Source: Mycobacterium botniense (GTDB taxonomy: Bacteria; Actinomycetota; Actinomycetes; Mycobacteriales; Mycobacteriaceae). From it: a DNA stretch of 64,000 nt. This document shows, piece after piece, positions 26,739 to 36,403 of this stretch (positions within the stretch are counted from its first letter, which is position 1; each line of letters begins with the position of its first letter). Where the stretch lies: positions 1,860,001-1,924,000 of the forward strand of contig NZ_BLKW01000002.1 in assembly GCF_010723305.1 (NCBI RefSeq), given 5' to 3'. Under the pieces are notes generated by a model. That model ran no database searches and was not told the origin of the DNA. It was given only the letters and a program-made list of their open reading frames with translations. Made by a program: the position numbers and the translations under genes.

Positions 26739-27640
26739 AGCGGCACGAAGCTCGGCCGGACCTGGAAGCTGCAGCGGGCGGTCGTCGACCACTGGTTCGC
26801 CGACGCCGTCTGGTTCTCGGCGTACAGGTAGATCGTGGCGGCCTGCCCCGCGGGCACGATGTTGGCGCTGCCCGGCCCCAGCCCGTAGGAGATGGCTTGA
26901 ACGGTGCCCGGGGATGCGCCGGGGTTGCCGTAGCCGTAGGCGCAGATCTGCCCGGATGGACCGTTGACGCGGGCCACCAGGTCGACCATGGTGTCGACCG
27001 CGCCGACGACGTTGGCTTGGGCTTTGACTTCCGGCCACCACGCCAGCAGCTGCGCGGGTACCTGGATGGCGCCGATCTGCTTCTGGGAGTTGGTGTTAGC
27101 CGGGGAGGCGACGATACCTGTTGCGTAGTACCAGTTCCCGACCGGGACGGGCTGCCATTGCGCCTGACCGCTGCCGGGATCCCAGCCGATCATGTATCCG
27201 GCCGCCGCGGTCACCCCCCCAAGAACCTGCGAGATCGTCGTCTGGCCGTCTTGTCCCGGCGGGCCGGCCCAGTTGTAGAAGGTGAGGCTGAGCGCGACCG
27301 GGTCGCCGTTGGAATCCCATTCGGTTTCAACGACTTCGGGGTTGGGTGAGGGAAGCGGTGTGCCGTAGGCGACCGGGATCATCTGGAAGGTGAACTTCAC
27401 CGCGGGCCCGGGGGGGCCGGGCTGCACCGCCGGGAACGAGGCTCTGCCACCACCCGGGCCGAACACCACGATCCCGGCGCCGGAGGCGTTGTTGAACGCG
27501 GCCGGGAACCACACCGAGCCGTTGAACGTCACCGACCCGTCGGGGTTGGTCGACCACGTATTGCCCGGCAGGTAATAGGTTTGGCCGTTGTACGTGACGT
27601 ACATGCCGTTGGGGTCGGCATAAAACGCTGGTGCTGTCAC
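26735..27640 (-). CDS. Minor tail protein with collagen-like turn
   Basis: The 301-residue protein begins with a Tyr-rich YADPNGMYVTYNGQTYYLPG segment. It contains short Gly-Pro-Pro stretches (PGPPGPAV and AGPPGQDG) and a C-terminal beta domain. Collagen-like turns are common in phage fibre proteins. It overlaps both neighbours by 4 bases. Confidence 0.62.
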   Translation of the reverse strand: MTAPAFYADPNGMYVTYNGQTYYLPGNTWSTNPDGSVTFNGSVWFPAAFNNASGAGIVVFGPGGGRASFPAVQPGPPGPAVKFTFQMIPVAYGTPLPSPNPEVVETEWDSNGDPVALSLTFYNWAGPPGQDGQTTISQVLGGVTAAAGYMIGWDPGSGQAQWQPVPVGNWYYATGIVASPANTNSQKQIGAIQVPAQLLAWWPEVKAQANVVGAVDTMVDLVARVNGPSGQICAYGYGNPGASPGTVQAISYGLGPGSANIVPAGQAATIYLYAENQTASANQWSTTARCSFQVRPSFVPL

Positions 27641-29373
27641 GTCAGGTTGCCTCCGGAAAGAATGATGTTCACATAGGTTTCAAGGCCCGAGATTTTCCGC
27701 AGGATCTTCGTCGGTGCGCCTTCTTCGCTTTTGCCGTCACCGATCTGCAGGGTTACCCGATTGCGTTCGGTGCGTGAGTCTTTGATGTCGAGCAGCTCGA
27801 CGTAGTCGATATAGAGCGTGCCGCGGCGAATGTAGAACACGAGGGTTCCGCGCCAGATCTCGCGGCCGACCGCGAACGGCTGGTTGTCGATGAAACTGAT
27901 TTTCGCCGAGGGGTATCCGCGGATATTCCACAACGCCGAGGCCTGCGAGAACAGGGAGTCGATCGACAGCGCGCCTTCACCGGAGGGAAAGAACTTCTCG
28001 GCGAACATGTACGGTCCGCCTTTGAGTTTCGCGTCGTAGTTCTCCGCGACGGAGAAGGCGAACAGCACGTTGTCAAAGATGCCGTCCAACAGGCTGTTCG
28101 GTACGCCGGTGACCCCGAGGGCGATGGTGATCGCGTCGATAAGCCACTCCAAGGTGGCGTTGATCAGATCGTTGATCCACTTCGGGGACTGGCCACCGAT
28201 GACCGCCTGGTAGGCGAGCGGGGCGTGGTGGTCCACGCTGAAGTCGATCATCCCCGATTCGACGACGTCGAGGTTGAAATACACGCTCGGCGGTATGAAG
28301 TCCACACCGATCGTCGGGGCGATGTACTCGCCCAAATCCGGTGTCAGATAGGAGGCCTCGTTGTTCGGGTTCAGCAGCGGCGCCAGCGCGTTGCCGAGCA
28401 GTGAGCCTTCGAGCTGGGTGAGGTCGACCACCAAGCCCTCGAACGGGCCCCACGGGCCGGTGAACCCGGAGCGGTCACGCAGCGTGATCACACAGGTGGC
28501 CACCGTCAGCGGGAACCACAGCCCTTCGGGCTGCGGGTCGCCGGGCACCCACATGGTGGCGTCGATGTCGAACCCGTTGTCCTGGACCTGCTGGTTGACC
28601 AGTTTCCAGATCGAGTCCATGCGGCCGTTGATCTCGATCCACGCCGAGGTGTCGTTGAGGACATCCGGTGAGATAACGCAGATCGGGGTGACCAGCATCT
28701 GCATGAGGTCCATCGGTTTGGCGCCGTCGCCGTAGAGAGTTTCGGTCAGCCACGCGATGAAGTCCGGGTGCAGGGAGGTGATGTTGTTGACCAGTTCCCA
28801 CAGCCGGAACTGCAGCCGGAAGGCCTGCTCGCGGATCAGGGTGGCGATCACGGTTAGGCCTGGTCCGATGCCGAACCATTCGCCTGGTTCCTGAATGAAT
28901 ATGGGCAGGAAAGGATTTGGCCACGTCAGGATCCGGTCGAGCCATGTTTTGTCGCCGACGAGCTCGCAGGCGACGGTTTGGATGCCCTGTTTGGATTGGT
29001 CGTGGGCGACGTCGATGCGGCCGGACCACCGGTAGCCGGGGTCGGTGGGATGCCACGGGGAGTTGCCCTTGGTGTAGATGACCGGCACCACGATGGTGTC
29101 GCACTGGATCGCAACCTCGGCGAGGTCGTCGTCGCCGTCGAGGGTCAGCGATCCCGCCGGCAGATCCTTGCGCGGGTCCATCAGATGCAGGTCGATGTAG
29201 CGGCCCGAGCAGTCCGGATCGATGCACGTGTAGTACTGGTCGTAGACGGCCAGGGTGGCCTTCGGTGACGGTATGAGCTGCGGTGTCGCTGCGGCTTTCG
29301 CGGTTTGGATCGCAGTCAGCGGGTTGCCGCCCCGTAGTGCTTGGATCAGGGCGGTCGCGGTGGGGGCGGTCAC
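27637..29373 (-). CDS. Minor tail protein, Gp37-like (tail hub)
   Basis: The 578-residue protein resembles the siphovirus Gp37-like tail hub family, with landmarks PKWINDLINATLEWLIDAI, SGEGALSIDSLFSQASALW and GREIWRGTLVFYIRRGTLYIDYVELLD. Such proteins form the base of the tail tip. It is the second gene after the tape measure and overlaps its neighbours by 4 bases. Confidence 0.72.
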   Translation of the reverse strand: MTAPTATALIQALRGGNPLTAIQTAKAAATPQLIPSPKATLAVYDQYYTCIDPDCSGRYIDLHLMDPRKDLPAGSLTLDGDDDLAEVAIQCDTIVVPVIYTKGNSPWHPTDPGYRWSGRIDVAHDQSKQGIQTVACELVGDKTWLDRILTWPNPFLPIFIQEPGEWFGIGPGLTVIATLIREQAFRLQFRLWELVNNITSLHPDFIAWLTETLYGDGAKPMDLMQMLVTPICVISPDVLNDTSAWIEINGRMDSIWKLVNQQVQDNGFDIDATMWVPGDPQPEGLWFPLTVATCVITLRDRSGFTGPWGPFEGLVVDLTQLEGSLLGNALAPLLNPNNEASYLTPDLGEYIAPTIGVDFIPPSVYFNLDVVESGMIDFSVDHHAPLAYQAVIGGQSPKWINDLINATLEWLIDAITIALGVTGVPNSLLDGIFDNVLFAFSVAENYDAKLKGGPYMFAEKFFPSGEGALSIDSLFSQASALWNIRGYPSAKISFIDNQPFAVGREIWRGTLVFYIRRGTLYIDYVELLDIKDSRTERNRVTLQIGDGKSEEGAPTKILRKISGLETYVNIILSGGNLT

Positions 29374-30932
29374 GCCGGGTGAATCCTGCGCGGGGTCAAC
29401 GACATAACGATCTGGGAGGACGCGGTGCCGCCGGTGATCGACACCGGGATCTGTGACAGCGTGACCTGATCCGGTGTGGCCACACCCGGTATCGGGGTGT
29501 CATAGACCCCGGACAGCAGTTTCTGGAACGAGGTGTCGGTGAGGTTGTTCATGTTCACCACTCGCTGCTGGCGCGGCAGCGTGGACAGGAACGCGACGTC
29601 TCCGGCCTTCAGCGGCCCGACGGTGATCATGTTCGTGCTGTTGGGGCCGTTGCCGAATCCCCACGTTCCGGGCCCGTAGAACAGGATGTCGGGCCAGCCC
29701 TCCTGGGTGCCCTGGTTCGACAGGCCGACATACCCGGTTTCGGCGGCCTGGTTGTTGTCGGCGCCGGCGAAATAGGCGATCGGGGCGGGCTGGGCTTCGT
29801 TGAAAATGCCTTGCCCAGTGGTCATTCCGAATCCGGTGTAGCGGTTGTCCGGCCCGAGGGGGCTGGTTTCGCCGGCCTCGGTGAACGAGACGACTTCGGT
29901 GCCGTCGAAGCGGGTCACCGCGAAGCTGCGCGGCACGCCCGGGACCGCGCCTGCGATGAACTGCCAGGTCTCCCCGGGCAGCGGCGCGGAGAACAGGTCG
30001 ACCACCCGGTAGAGCATCGTCGCGACACCGTCGACGACGCAGTAGACTTCGATTCCGCCCCAACCGAAGTCGCAGAACACGCCGTTGCCGTTGGCGTCCA
30101 TTCGGGCGCCGATGACGGTGGTGGCTTCGCCGAACAGCACCACACCGTCCCAGCCGGCGCCGAGGGTGACGGTCACGACTTGGTTGTCGGTGTCGGTGGG
30201 CTGGGCGGTGTAGATGTTGAGCACGCCCTGGGTGGAGTTACCGGAGTCGGCCCAGTGGACTTGGCGGTCGGCGCCGACGTACTCGTAGCCGGAGCCCTTC
30301 GGGTTGTAGATGGTCGACCAGCCCGGCCCGAGCCCGGATTCGGTTGGAGTGGCGAAGTTGTCGGAGAAGTCGGCGTAGGTGGGCCGCCAGGAGTCGACGA
30401 CGGGGATGGTTGTCCAGAAGCTGTCGTCGATGCGGCAGATGTGGGTCATGTCCCACACCCCGATCTCGCGGGGGGTGAGTTTCATTGCGTCGCCCCAGGA
30501 GTCGGGCATCAGCCGGACCTGGGCGGTCCAGTAGCCGCCGTCGGGGGTGATGTATTCCATCGTCAGGGTGGTGTCGCGTGGGGTGGACCAGGCTCCCATC
30601 CATTCGTCCATGATCTGTTGCAGCACTTGGGGTGTGCGGGCATGGACTTGCAGCTTCAGCTTGATGATGGCCGGGTCGTACACCTTGCCCTGGTAGGTGA
30701 CCCCGTCTTGGCGGGCGGCCTGCAGGTCAAGGTTCTTGAACTTCGCGGCCATCCCGACCGGGTTCTCGACGCACAGGATGCCGTCGGTCACGCCGGGGAA
30801 CGGCGCCAAGCCGCCCATCAAGTAGAAGATGTGCTGGCGGTCGGCGCTGGTCACCCACAGGTTCGGGAGATCACCTGCGGCGAGCTGGTCGGCACCGTAG
30901 GGGGTGATGGTGCCGTTCGGCCACATGCTCAC
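29370..30932 (-). CDS. Distal tail / minor tail protein
   Basis: The 520-residue protein follows the tape measure gene, where distal-tail or first minor tail proteins lie. It has a Dit-like N-terminal domain (WVTSADRQHIFYLMGGLAPFPGVTDGILC) and a lectin-like C-terminal half. The GTG at 30,932 is chosen because it overlaps the tape measure stop (GTGA); an ATG two codons later is an alternative. Confidence 0.72.
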   Translation of the reverse strand: MSMWPNGTITPYGADQLAAGDLPNLWVTSADRQHIFYLMGGLAPFPGVTDGILCVENPVGMAAKFKNLDLQAARQDGVTYQGKVYDPAIIKLKLQVHARTPQVLQQIMDEWMGAWSTPRDTTLTMEYITPDGGYWTAQVRLMPDSWGDAMKLTPREIGVWDMTHICRIDDSFWTTIPVVDSWRPTYADFSDNFATPTESGLGPGWSTIYNPKGSGYEYVGADRQVHWADSGNSTQGVLNIYTAQPTDTDNQVVTVTLGAGWDGVVLFGEATTVIGARMDANGNGVFCDFGWGGIEVYCVVDGVATMLYRVVDLFSAPLPGETWQFIAGAVPGVPRSFAVTRFDGTEVVSFTEAGETSPLGPDNRYTGFGMTTGQGIFNEAQPAPIAYFAGADNNQAAETGYVGLSNQGTQEGWPDILFYGPGTWGFGNGPNSTNMITVGPLKAGDVAFLSTLPRQQRVVNMNNLTDTSFQKLLSGVYDTPIPGVATPDQVTLSQIPVSITGGTASSQIVMSLTPRRIHPA

Positions 30933-33900
30933 CCTGTGTATGCCTGCGATGCGCCCCACGTCGTGCCGACCGCGCGGGCTGAGTTGTTGATGGCCATCTG
31001 CGAATTGATGTCCTCGTGCAGCTGCTTGGGGTCGTTGGCCTGCACGTGCACGGGGCCCATGATCTGGATCGGCGCCTGCGGCTGCGTGTTACCGACGTTG
31101 GCGTACTGGTCGGAGGAGGCGTTGGAGGCGAACGGCTGCTGGGTTTGGCCGGCGGTGTTCTGCTGGCCGGCCGGCCGCACACCGGTCACACCCATCAGCA
31201 GGCGGCCGGGGATGGTTTTCGACCAATCCGCCCCGGTCGCATCGGAATTCGGGATCAACGCCTCCAGCAGGCCTTCGACGCCGATGCCGACGTCCTGGGC
31301 GCCGTAGGCGGCGGCCCGGTTGAGCTCTTGGAAGCCGATGTTCATCGCTGAGGAGACGGCGCCGCCGGCGCCGCCGAAGGTGCCCATGTCGGCGCCCATC
31401 GCGGCGGCCTGGGTGGCCGCGCCTTCGAGGCCGCCGATGATGCCGCCGGAGAAACCGATGCCTGGCAGGGCTCCTTGCCCGGTTCCGGGCTGTTGAACAT
31501 CAGCACCGGGTGTCGCGGTGTCGGACAGTCCCTGCTTGGATCCGGGGCTGACAGCGCCGGGGCCGGTGGGTTCGTGGATGCTGGCGTTGTCGCCGGGCTT
31601 CGGCGCGCCCGGCGGCGGCTCGATCGCGGGCCCGCCGGGGGCGCCGGGCGCCTTGACCATGTTCTGCGGCTGCTGGGCCGGCGCCTGCTGCTGCGGCGGA
31701 GGCTCCGGTTGATCGGTCACCTCGCCGCCGGGCGCGTAGTAGCGCACCGACGTCGGGTCGATGCGGCCCTGCCGGATCGCGTCCATGAAGCCGGGTCCGT
31801 ATTTGTCGACGGCCTCGCTGGGCTCGACATACTCGTGAGGCGACAGCCACGCCGGGATCGTGTCCGTGCCGGACGGGCCTCCGGTGGCGAAGTAGCCGGG
31901 CTGGTGGAGGTCGAAGAACTGGCGTGCCTGGTTGCCGAGCTTGGGAAGGTTGAGCCGCCACGACGGGGCGTTCGGGTCGTGCCACCAGCTTTGGCCGCGG
32001 GTGGACTCAGTCCAGGGCGTCGGCGGCGCTGAGGGCGGCCCGGGCGGCTGCGGCCCCTTGGTGTTTCCGCCCAGCCGTGACAGGTCGGGTTGCATCTTCA
32101 CCGGAGGCGCAACGGATTTCGGCCCCAGGTTCGGCAACGCCGGGCCGGAATAGTTCCCGTCGGGCCCGATCATGCCGTGCTGCTGCGCCCACGCCCGAAC
32201 CTCCGCAGGCAGCATGTCGGCGTCGGGTTGCGGCCTCGGCGCCGCGGGCGCGGGGGCCGGCGCAGGCGGTGCGGGATGCGCGAAAGCGTTGCGCAGCAGC
32301 CGAAGTTGCTGATCCGGTGGCAGCTTCGCAATCTGGTCGGCGGTCAGCGGCCCGTTGAGGTCGGCCGGGGCGGATGGCGCACCGCCGCCGGACGCGCCAG
32401 CACCAGCACCAGCCCCGCCGCTGCTGGGTGTCGGTCCGATGGTGTTGCCGCGGGCTGTGTCGAGCCCGGCGGCGGCCGCGTCGTCAGCGCCCGGCGCGCC
32501 TGGCGGCGCGGCGAGCGGGGCGGGATTCGGGAAGCCGAACCGCGCCGCGCCGAGACCACCGGGGACGCCCAGGCCGCCGAAGCCGCCACCAGCGCCCCCC
32601 GCGCCGGGTGGGGCTTGGCCGATCGCGGCCCACGCCGCGGTCTCCAACGGCCCCAGCACCAGGTCTTCGAGGAACCCGACGGTCCACTCCGCGAGCCCGG
32701 GCAGCCCCTTGGACAGCCCGAAGCGGTCGGCCAGCGGCACCGGCAGGAACGGGTTCTCGCCGCCGCCGGCGCCGCGGCGGCCGTGCATCGCGTGGAACGT
32801 GCCGCGCTCGGCCTCGGCCAGCCGCTGCTGCTCCTGGGTGCGTTCGGCCTTGAGGTGGCGGATCTCTTCGTCGAGGCGGTCGCGTTCGGACTGCTTGGCG
32901 GTGGCCTTCAGCTCCGAGCGGCGTTTCTCGGCGTTGTCGATCTCGGCGTCGAGGTGCCGCAGCCGTTCCTCGGCCGCCGCGACGCGCTGCGGGTTGGCCG
33001 TGTAGTAGCCCGGCTGCCCGCCCGGGCCGGTGCCCGGTGTCGCGCCCGGCGGAATGCCGCCGCCCATGCCGCCGAAACCACCCGCGCCCATGCCGGCGGC
33101 GAAGCCGGGCATCCCGGTGGCCGCGCCTTCCCCGTACAGGGTGGGCAGGAACATGTGGTGGTCGAACTGGGAGCTGGCCGCGCCGGCCGCGCCGGCGCCG
33201 ATCACGAAGTTGCCGTGGCTGCCGCCGGCTTCGGCGTTCTCCCCGTTGGACAGGGTCATCGCGGCGTGCCCGTCGTTGGGGTTAGGGCCATGGTCGTACC
33301 AGCCCACGCTGATGGAGCCGGGGCCGCCGATGCCGGGCTGGAAACCCAGCGCGGCCAGCCACTGGCCCATGTTCTTCGTCGTCGGCAGGTTCGTCGCCGG
33401 CAACCCCATCGCCCCGAGAATGACCCGGCCGACCATCCCCGAGCAGTCGTCCCGGGCGCCCTGGCTGTAGGGGGTTCCGGCCAGCGACGAGGCGACCGCA
33501 ACGTCGGGGGCCATGCCGCCGTAGCCGAGCGCGCCGCCGCCGGCGCGGCCGAGCACGATGCGGCCGTTCATCAGATCGGAGCGGAACTTGTACACCTCAG
33601 AGTGGCCGCCCATCTTCTGCACCTCCTGGTGGGTCAGGACGTGCTCACCGTCGGCGCCCCAAAACAGCGCGGAGTCATGGCCTTTCGGGCCGGGCGCGTG
33701 CAGCGGGCCGCCCTCGGCGTGACTGGTCAGCTGGTTATACAGGCCGACAGCGAAACCACCTGCGGCACCAACACCGGCGCCGATCGCGGTGCCGACGCCG
33801 GGAATGATCGAACCAGCGGCCGCGCCGAGCGCCGCACCAGTTGCGGTATCGGTGCCGACCACGGCCGCGCTGTGCAAGAAGCTGTTCGGGTCGGTGTGAT

Positions 33901-35893
33901 CCTGGGCCCACTGGCCGCCGAGCTGCGCCCCGATACCGAGGATGCCGGCGGCCTTCAACCCCGACAGCGCGGTGCTGAGTCGGCTCGTGGCCACCTCGGC
34001 GCCTTCCTCCTGGGCGATGATCGTGCCCAGTCCGGACGCGATGGGACGAAGGATGGTGCCGACGATGTCGATCGCCTTGAACGTCAACCACGCTCCGCCG
34101 AGGCCTTCGAGCGCAGTGATGACGCCGTGCGCTATGCCCGGGTGCTTGGCTAGTTCGTCACCAACCCACTTCGCATCCTTCGCGACCTCGGTCATCACCG
34201 GGACGAAAGCGCTGCCGATCTCTGCTTCGGCGGCGCCGAACGCCGCATGGGCGTCACGCATCTTCGCGTTGAGCGTGTCCTGGGACTCGTGGAAGCCCTT
34301 TACCGTTCCGTCGGCTTCGGTGTACGTGGTGGCAATCGCCTTGATGCGGTCGTTCGTCTCTTGCGCGTGATCGCCGGAAACCTGCAGTGCCACAGACTGG
34401 CCCGCGACCGTGCCGGTCATGTCACGCATCGCCTTGCCGAGCGTCTCAATCGTGTCGCGCCCGATACGCAACGCCTTGCTGTAACCGTCGACTTTGTCGT
34501 TGAGCTGCGCAAACTCCATGAGCTTTGCCCGGTCCTCGGCGACGCTGTCCCGCGCGGCCTTGGTGTAATCCTTGACGGTTATCTCGTTGTTCTTCAACGC
34601 CGTCGCCAACTGCGCGGCGTGCGGCGACATCTGCGTGATCATCTCGTCGAGATCGGCAGCGGCCTGCGAACTCTTGAAAAGCTCACCCTGATTGAGCTTC
34701 ATGCCCGGCAGCAACTTCGACTGCACCGTGTCGAACAGGTACTGCATCGTCCCGGCCAGACCGCGCTCCGAAAACTTCTGACTCACCTCGTCGGCGTTGA
34801 TTCCGAACTGCGCCATAGCATCCCGCGCGGGCTGAGACTGCCCGGTGAACGCGTTGATCGCGTTGCGCATGTTCTCGGTCGCCTGCTCCGGTGATGTACC
34901 GGATTGGGTGAGCTGCGCAAGCGTGCCCCACACGTCTTCGAGCTTGAGATGCGCTGCGGCAGCGACAGGTTCGACCGAATGCAACGCGCCAGCGAAATCC
35001 TGGAAACTGGTTTTCGCCGATCCGACAGCGGTCACCATCTGCGACATCAGCCGTGCTGCTTGCTCCGGTTTGACGTTGAAGTCGGTCATGGACGTGGTGA
35101 GGCCGTTGACCACTTCCATCAGGTCGGCTTGTTCCGAGCCGGCCCCCTGGGCCGCGGCGTCGAGCACCTTCAGGGCGTCGGCCCCCCGGAAACCGGCCTT
35201 CTCGATGGTGTACATCGCGTTCATCAGCTCAGTGGTGGTGTAGCCGACCTTGCCGGACATCTGCAGTACGCCGTCAGAAATCGTCTTCAGGTTGCCGCTG
35301 AACTGGCCGCCGATCATCTCGCCGGTCTCGCCGGCAGCGGCATGCAGCTTCATCAACTGCTGCTCGAGATCGCCTGCTTTGCGGGTGGTGAGATCCATCG
35401 CGATTCCAACGCCGGCCACCGAGCCGATGCCGGCGGCGTTGAAGATCGGGTTCGCCCCGAGCTTCTGCAGCCGGCTGACCGAGTCCGCGGTCTCGTTGCC
35501 GGCCTTGGCCAGCCGGCCGTGCGCGGCTTCGGCCGCGATCATCGCGTCGATATGGTCGCGCTGCGAGCGGGCGAGCATCGCCTGCGCCGCCGCGGTGCGG
35601 CTGCTGTCGTCCCCGTACTTCACGGTGGCCTCGGCGAGCCGGCGCTGATCGCGGATCATCCGGGCGGCCGCATCCGCTTCCACGTCCGCGGCGCGCCGCC
35701 ACTCCTGCTGCAGCGCCAGCAATTCCCGCCGGGCGGCGGTGCCGTCCACCGCGGCGAACGCCTTCGACAGCGACCCTCCCAGACCGTGGGAGATGTCGTT
35801 GCCGACGCGGGCGAAGTGATCGACCAGCGCCCGGGAGGTCGCCATGAGCGCGCGCTGGTCTATCCGAGATTCAACGTCGAGGTATACAGGCAC
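30929..35893 (-). CDS. Tape measure protein with embedded NlpC/P60-like peptidase
   Basis: The 1,654-residue protein is the longest gene, as expected for the protein that sets tail length. The N-terminal roughly 600 residues are helical and contain the minor-tail domain. Two hydrophobic Gly/Ala stretches follow (about 600-760). At about 830-950 a peptidase-like domain has Cys in GARDDCSGMVGRVI and His in NPNDGHAAMTLSNG, the Cys/His spacing of NlpC/P60 peptidoglycan hydrolases. The remainder is Pro/Gly-rich with a coiled coil. The embedded hydrolase would help the tail cross peptidoglycan. Confidence 0.9.
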   Translation of the reverse strand: MPVYLDVESRIDQRALMATSRALVDHFARVGNDISHGLGGSLSKAFAAVDGTAARRELLALQQEWRRAADVEADAAARMIRDQRRLAEATVKYGDDSSRTAAAQAMLARSQRDHIDAMIAAEAAHGRLAKAGNETADSVSRLQKLGANPIFNAAGIGSVAGVGIAMDLTTRKAGDLEQQLMKLHAAAGETGEMIGGQFSGNLKTISDGVLQMSGKVGYTTTELMNAMYTIEKAGFRGADALKVLDAAAQGAGSEQADLMEVVNGLTTSMTDFNVKPEQAARLMSQMVTAVGSAKTSFQDFAGALHSVEPVAAAAHLKLEDVWGTLAQLTQSGTSPEQATENMRNAINAFTGQSQPARDAMAQFGINADEVSQKFSERGLAGTMQYLFDTVQSKLLPGMKLNQGELFKSSQAAADLDEMITQMSPHAAQLATALKNNEITVKDYTKAARDSVAEDRAKLMEFAQLNDKVDGYSKALRIGRDTIETLGKAMRDMTGTVAGQSVALQVSGDHAQETNDRIKAIATTYTEADGTVKGFHESQDTLNAKMRDAHAAFGAAEAEIGSAFVPVMTEVAKDAKWVGDELAKHPGIAHGVITALEGLGGAWLTFKAIDIVGTILRPIASGLGTIIAQEEGAEVATSRLSTALSGLKAAGILGIGAQLGGQWAQDHTDPNSFLHSAAVVGTDTATGAALGAAAGSIIPGVGTAIGAGVGAAGGFAVGLYNQLTSHAEGGPLHAPGPKGHDSALFWGADGEHVLTHQEVQKMGGHSEVYKFRSDLMNGRIVLGRAGGGALGYGGMAPDVAVASSLAGTPYSQGARDDCSGMVGRVILGAMGLPATNLPTTKNMGQWLAALGFQPGIGGPGSISVGWYDHGPNPNDGHAAMTLSNGENAEAGGSHGNFVIGAGAAGAASSQFDHHMFLPTLYGEGAATGMPGFAAGMGAGGFGGMGGGIPPGATPGTGPGGQPGYYTANPQRVAAAEERLRHLDAEIDNAEKRRSELKATAKQSERDRLDEEIRHLKAERTQEQQRLAEAERGTFHAMHGRRGAGGGENPFLPVPLADRFGLSKGLPGLAEWTVGFLEDLVLGPLETAAWAAIGQAPPGAGGAGGGFGGLGVPGGLGAARFGFPNPAPLAAPPGAPGADDAAAAGLDTARGNTIGPTPSSGGAGAGAGASGGGAPSAPADLNGPLTADQIAKLPPDQQLRLLRNAFAHPAPPAPAPAPAAPRPQPDADMLPAEVRAWAQQHGMIGPDGNYSGPALPNLGPKSVAPPVKMQPDLSRLGGNTKGPQPPGPPSAPPTPWTESTRGQSWWHDPNAPSWRLNLPKLGNQARQFFDLHQPGYFATGGPSGTDTIPAWLSPHEYVEPSEAVDKYGPGFMDAIRQGRIDPTSVRYYAPGGEVTDQPEPPPQQQAPAQQPQNMVKAPGAPGGPAIEPPPGAPKPGDNASIHEPTGPGAVSPGSKQGLSDTATPGADVQQPGTGQGALPGIGFSGGIIGGLEGAATQAAAMGADMGTFGGAGGAVSSAMNIGFQELNRAAAYGAQDVGIGVEGLLEALIPNSDATGADWSKTIPGRLLMGVTGVRPAGQQNTAGQTQQPFASNASSDQYANVGNTQPQAPIQIMGPVHVQANDPKQLHEDINSQMAINNSARAVGTTWGASQAYTG

Positions 35894-35896
35894 GGC

Positions 35897-36403
35897 TCAC
35901 CGCCTCTCGTATGAGTAAGCGCCTCGGTGGACATGGGCTCTGGCTTTGGCGACCAGGTCGGCGCGTTTCTGGCGCTCCCGCTGCGCGAGCACCTCGTGCA
36001 GCGGCTCGTACAGGCCCGCGAGGTCCGGGGTGGTGTCGCGGCCGTCGTTGCGCAGCATCACCAGCTCACGCACGTTGCGGGCCGCGATCTTGCGGTCGAG
36101 CGTCCAGTCGACGTATTCGCCCACCACGGCAACGTCTTTCGGCAGTTTGCCGTAGCCGGGGATCAGCAGCAGCTGGTCCTTCAGGTTCGGGTCGGGGCCG
36201 CGGTATTCGACGACCCGGAAGGTGCGCTCGGCGGCCTCTTTGAACCGTGAGGTCTCCGGCAGCTCGGCCAGCAGCTCGAGCAGCTCCCGGCTGGACATGC
36301 GGCCTTGGTGCCAGTCGCGGATGTGACAGCCGGGGTAGTAGCGGCGAAGGTCAGACGCTATCTGGGTCGGGAACAGCCGCCACAGCTTGATCGCTTCCAG
36401 CAC
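35897..36403 (-). CDS. Tail assembly chaperone, C-terminal frameshift extension
   Basis: This 168-residue frame is the T part of the G-GT tail chaperones, placed as usual directly before the tape measure gene. It has no good ribosome-binding site at its first possible start (GTG at 36,401-36,403) and overlaps the upstream frame by 53 bases. It is therefore probably made only as a fusion to the upstream protein by ribosomal frameshifting, giving about 312 residues. It is rich in charged residues and includes a WTLDRKIAARNV helix. Confidence 0.78.
   Translation of the reverse strand: MLEAIKLWRLFPTQIASDLRRYYPGCHIRDWHQGRMSSRELLELLAELPETSRFKEAAERTFRVVEYRGPDPNLKDQLLLIPGYGKLPKDVAVVGEYVDWTLDRKIAARNVRELVMLRNDGRDTTPDLAGLYEPLHEVLAQRERQKRADLVAKARAHVHRGAYSYERR

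Noticed and set aside
29811..31307. A 498-codon plus-strand frame opposite minor tail and tape measure genes
   Set aside because: It is a GC-driven mirror frame. The minus strand carries well-packed tail genes with recognisable features.
32090..34153. A 687-codon plus-strand frame opposite the tape measure gene
   Set aside because: The Arg/Gly/Ala-rich translation is typical of an antisense shadow in high-GC DNA; the tape measure frame spans it entirely.
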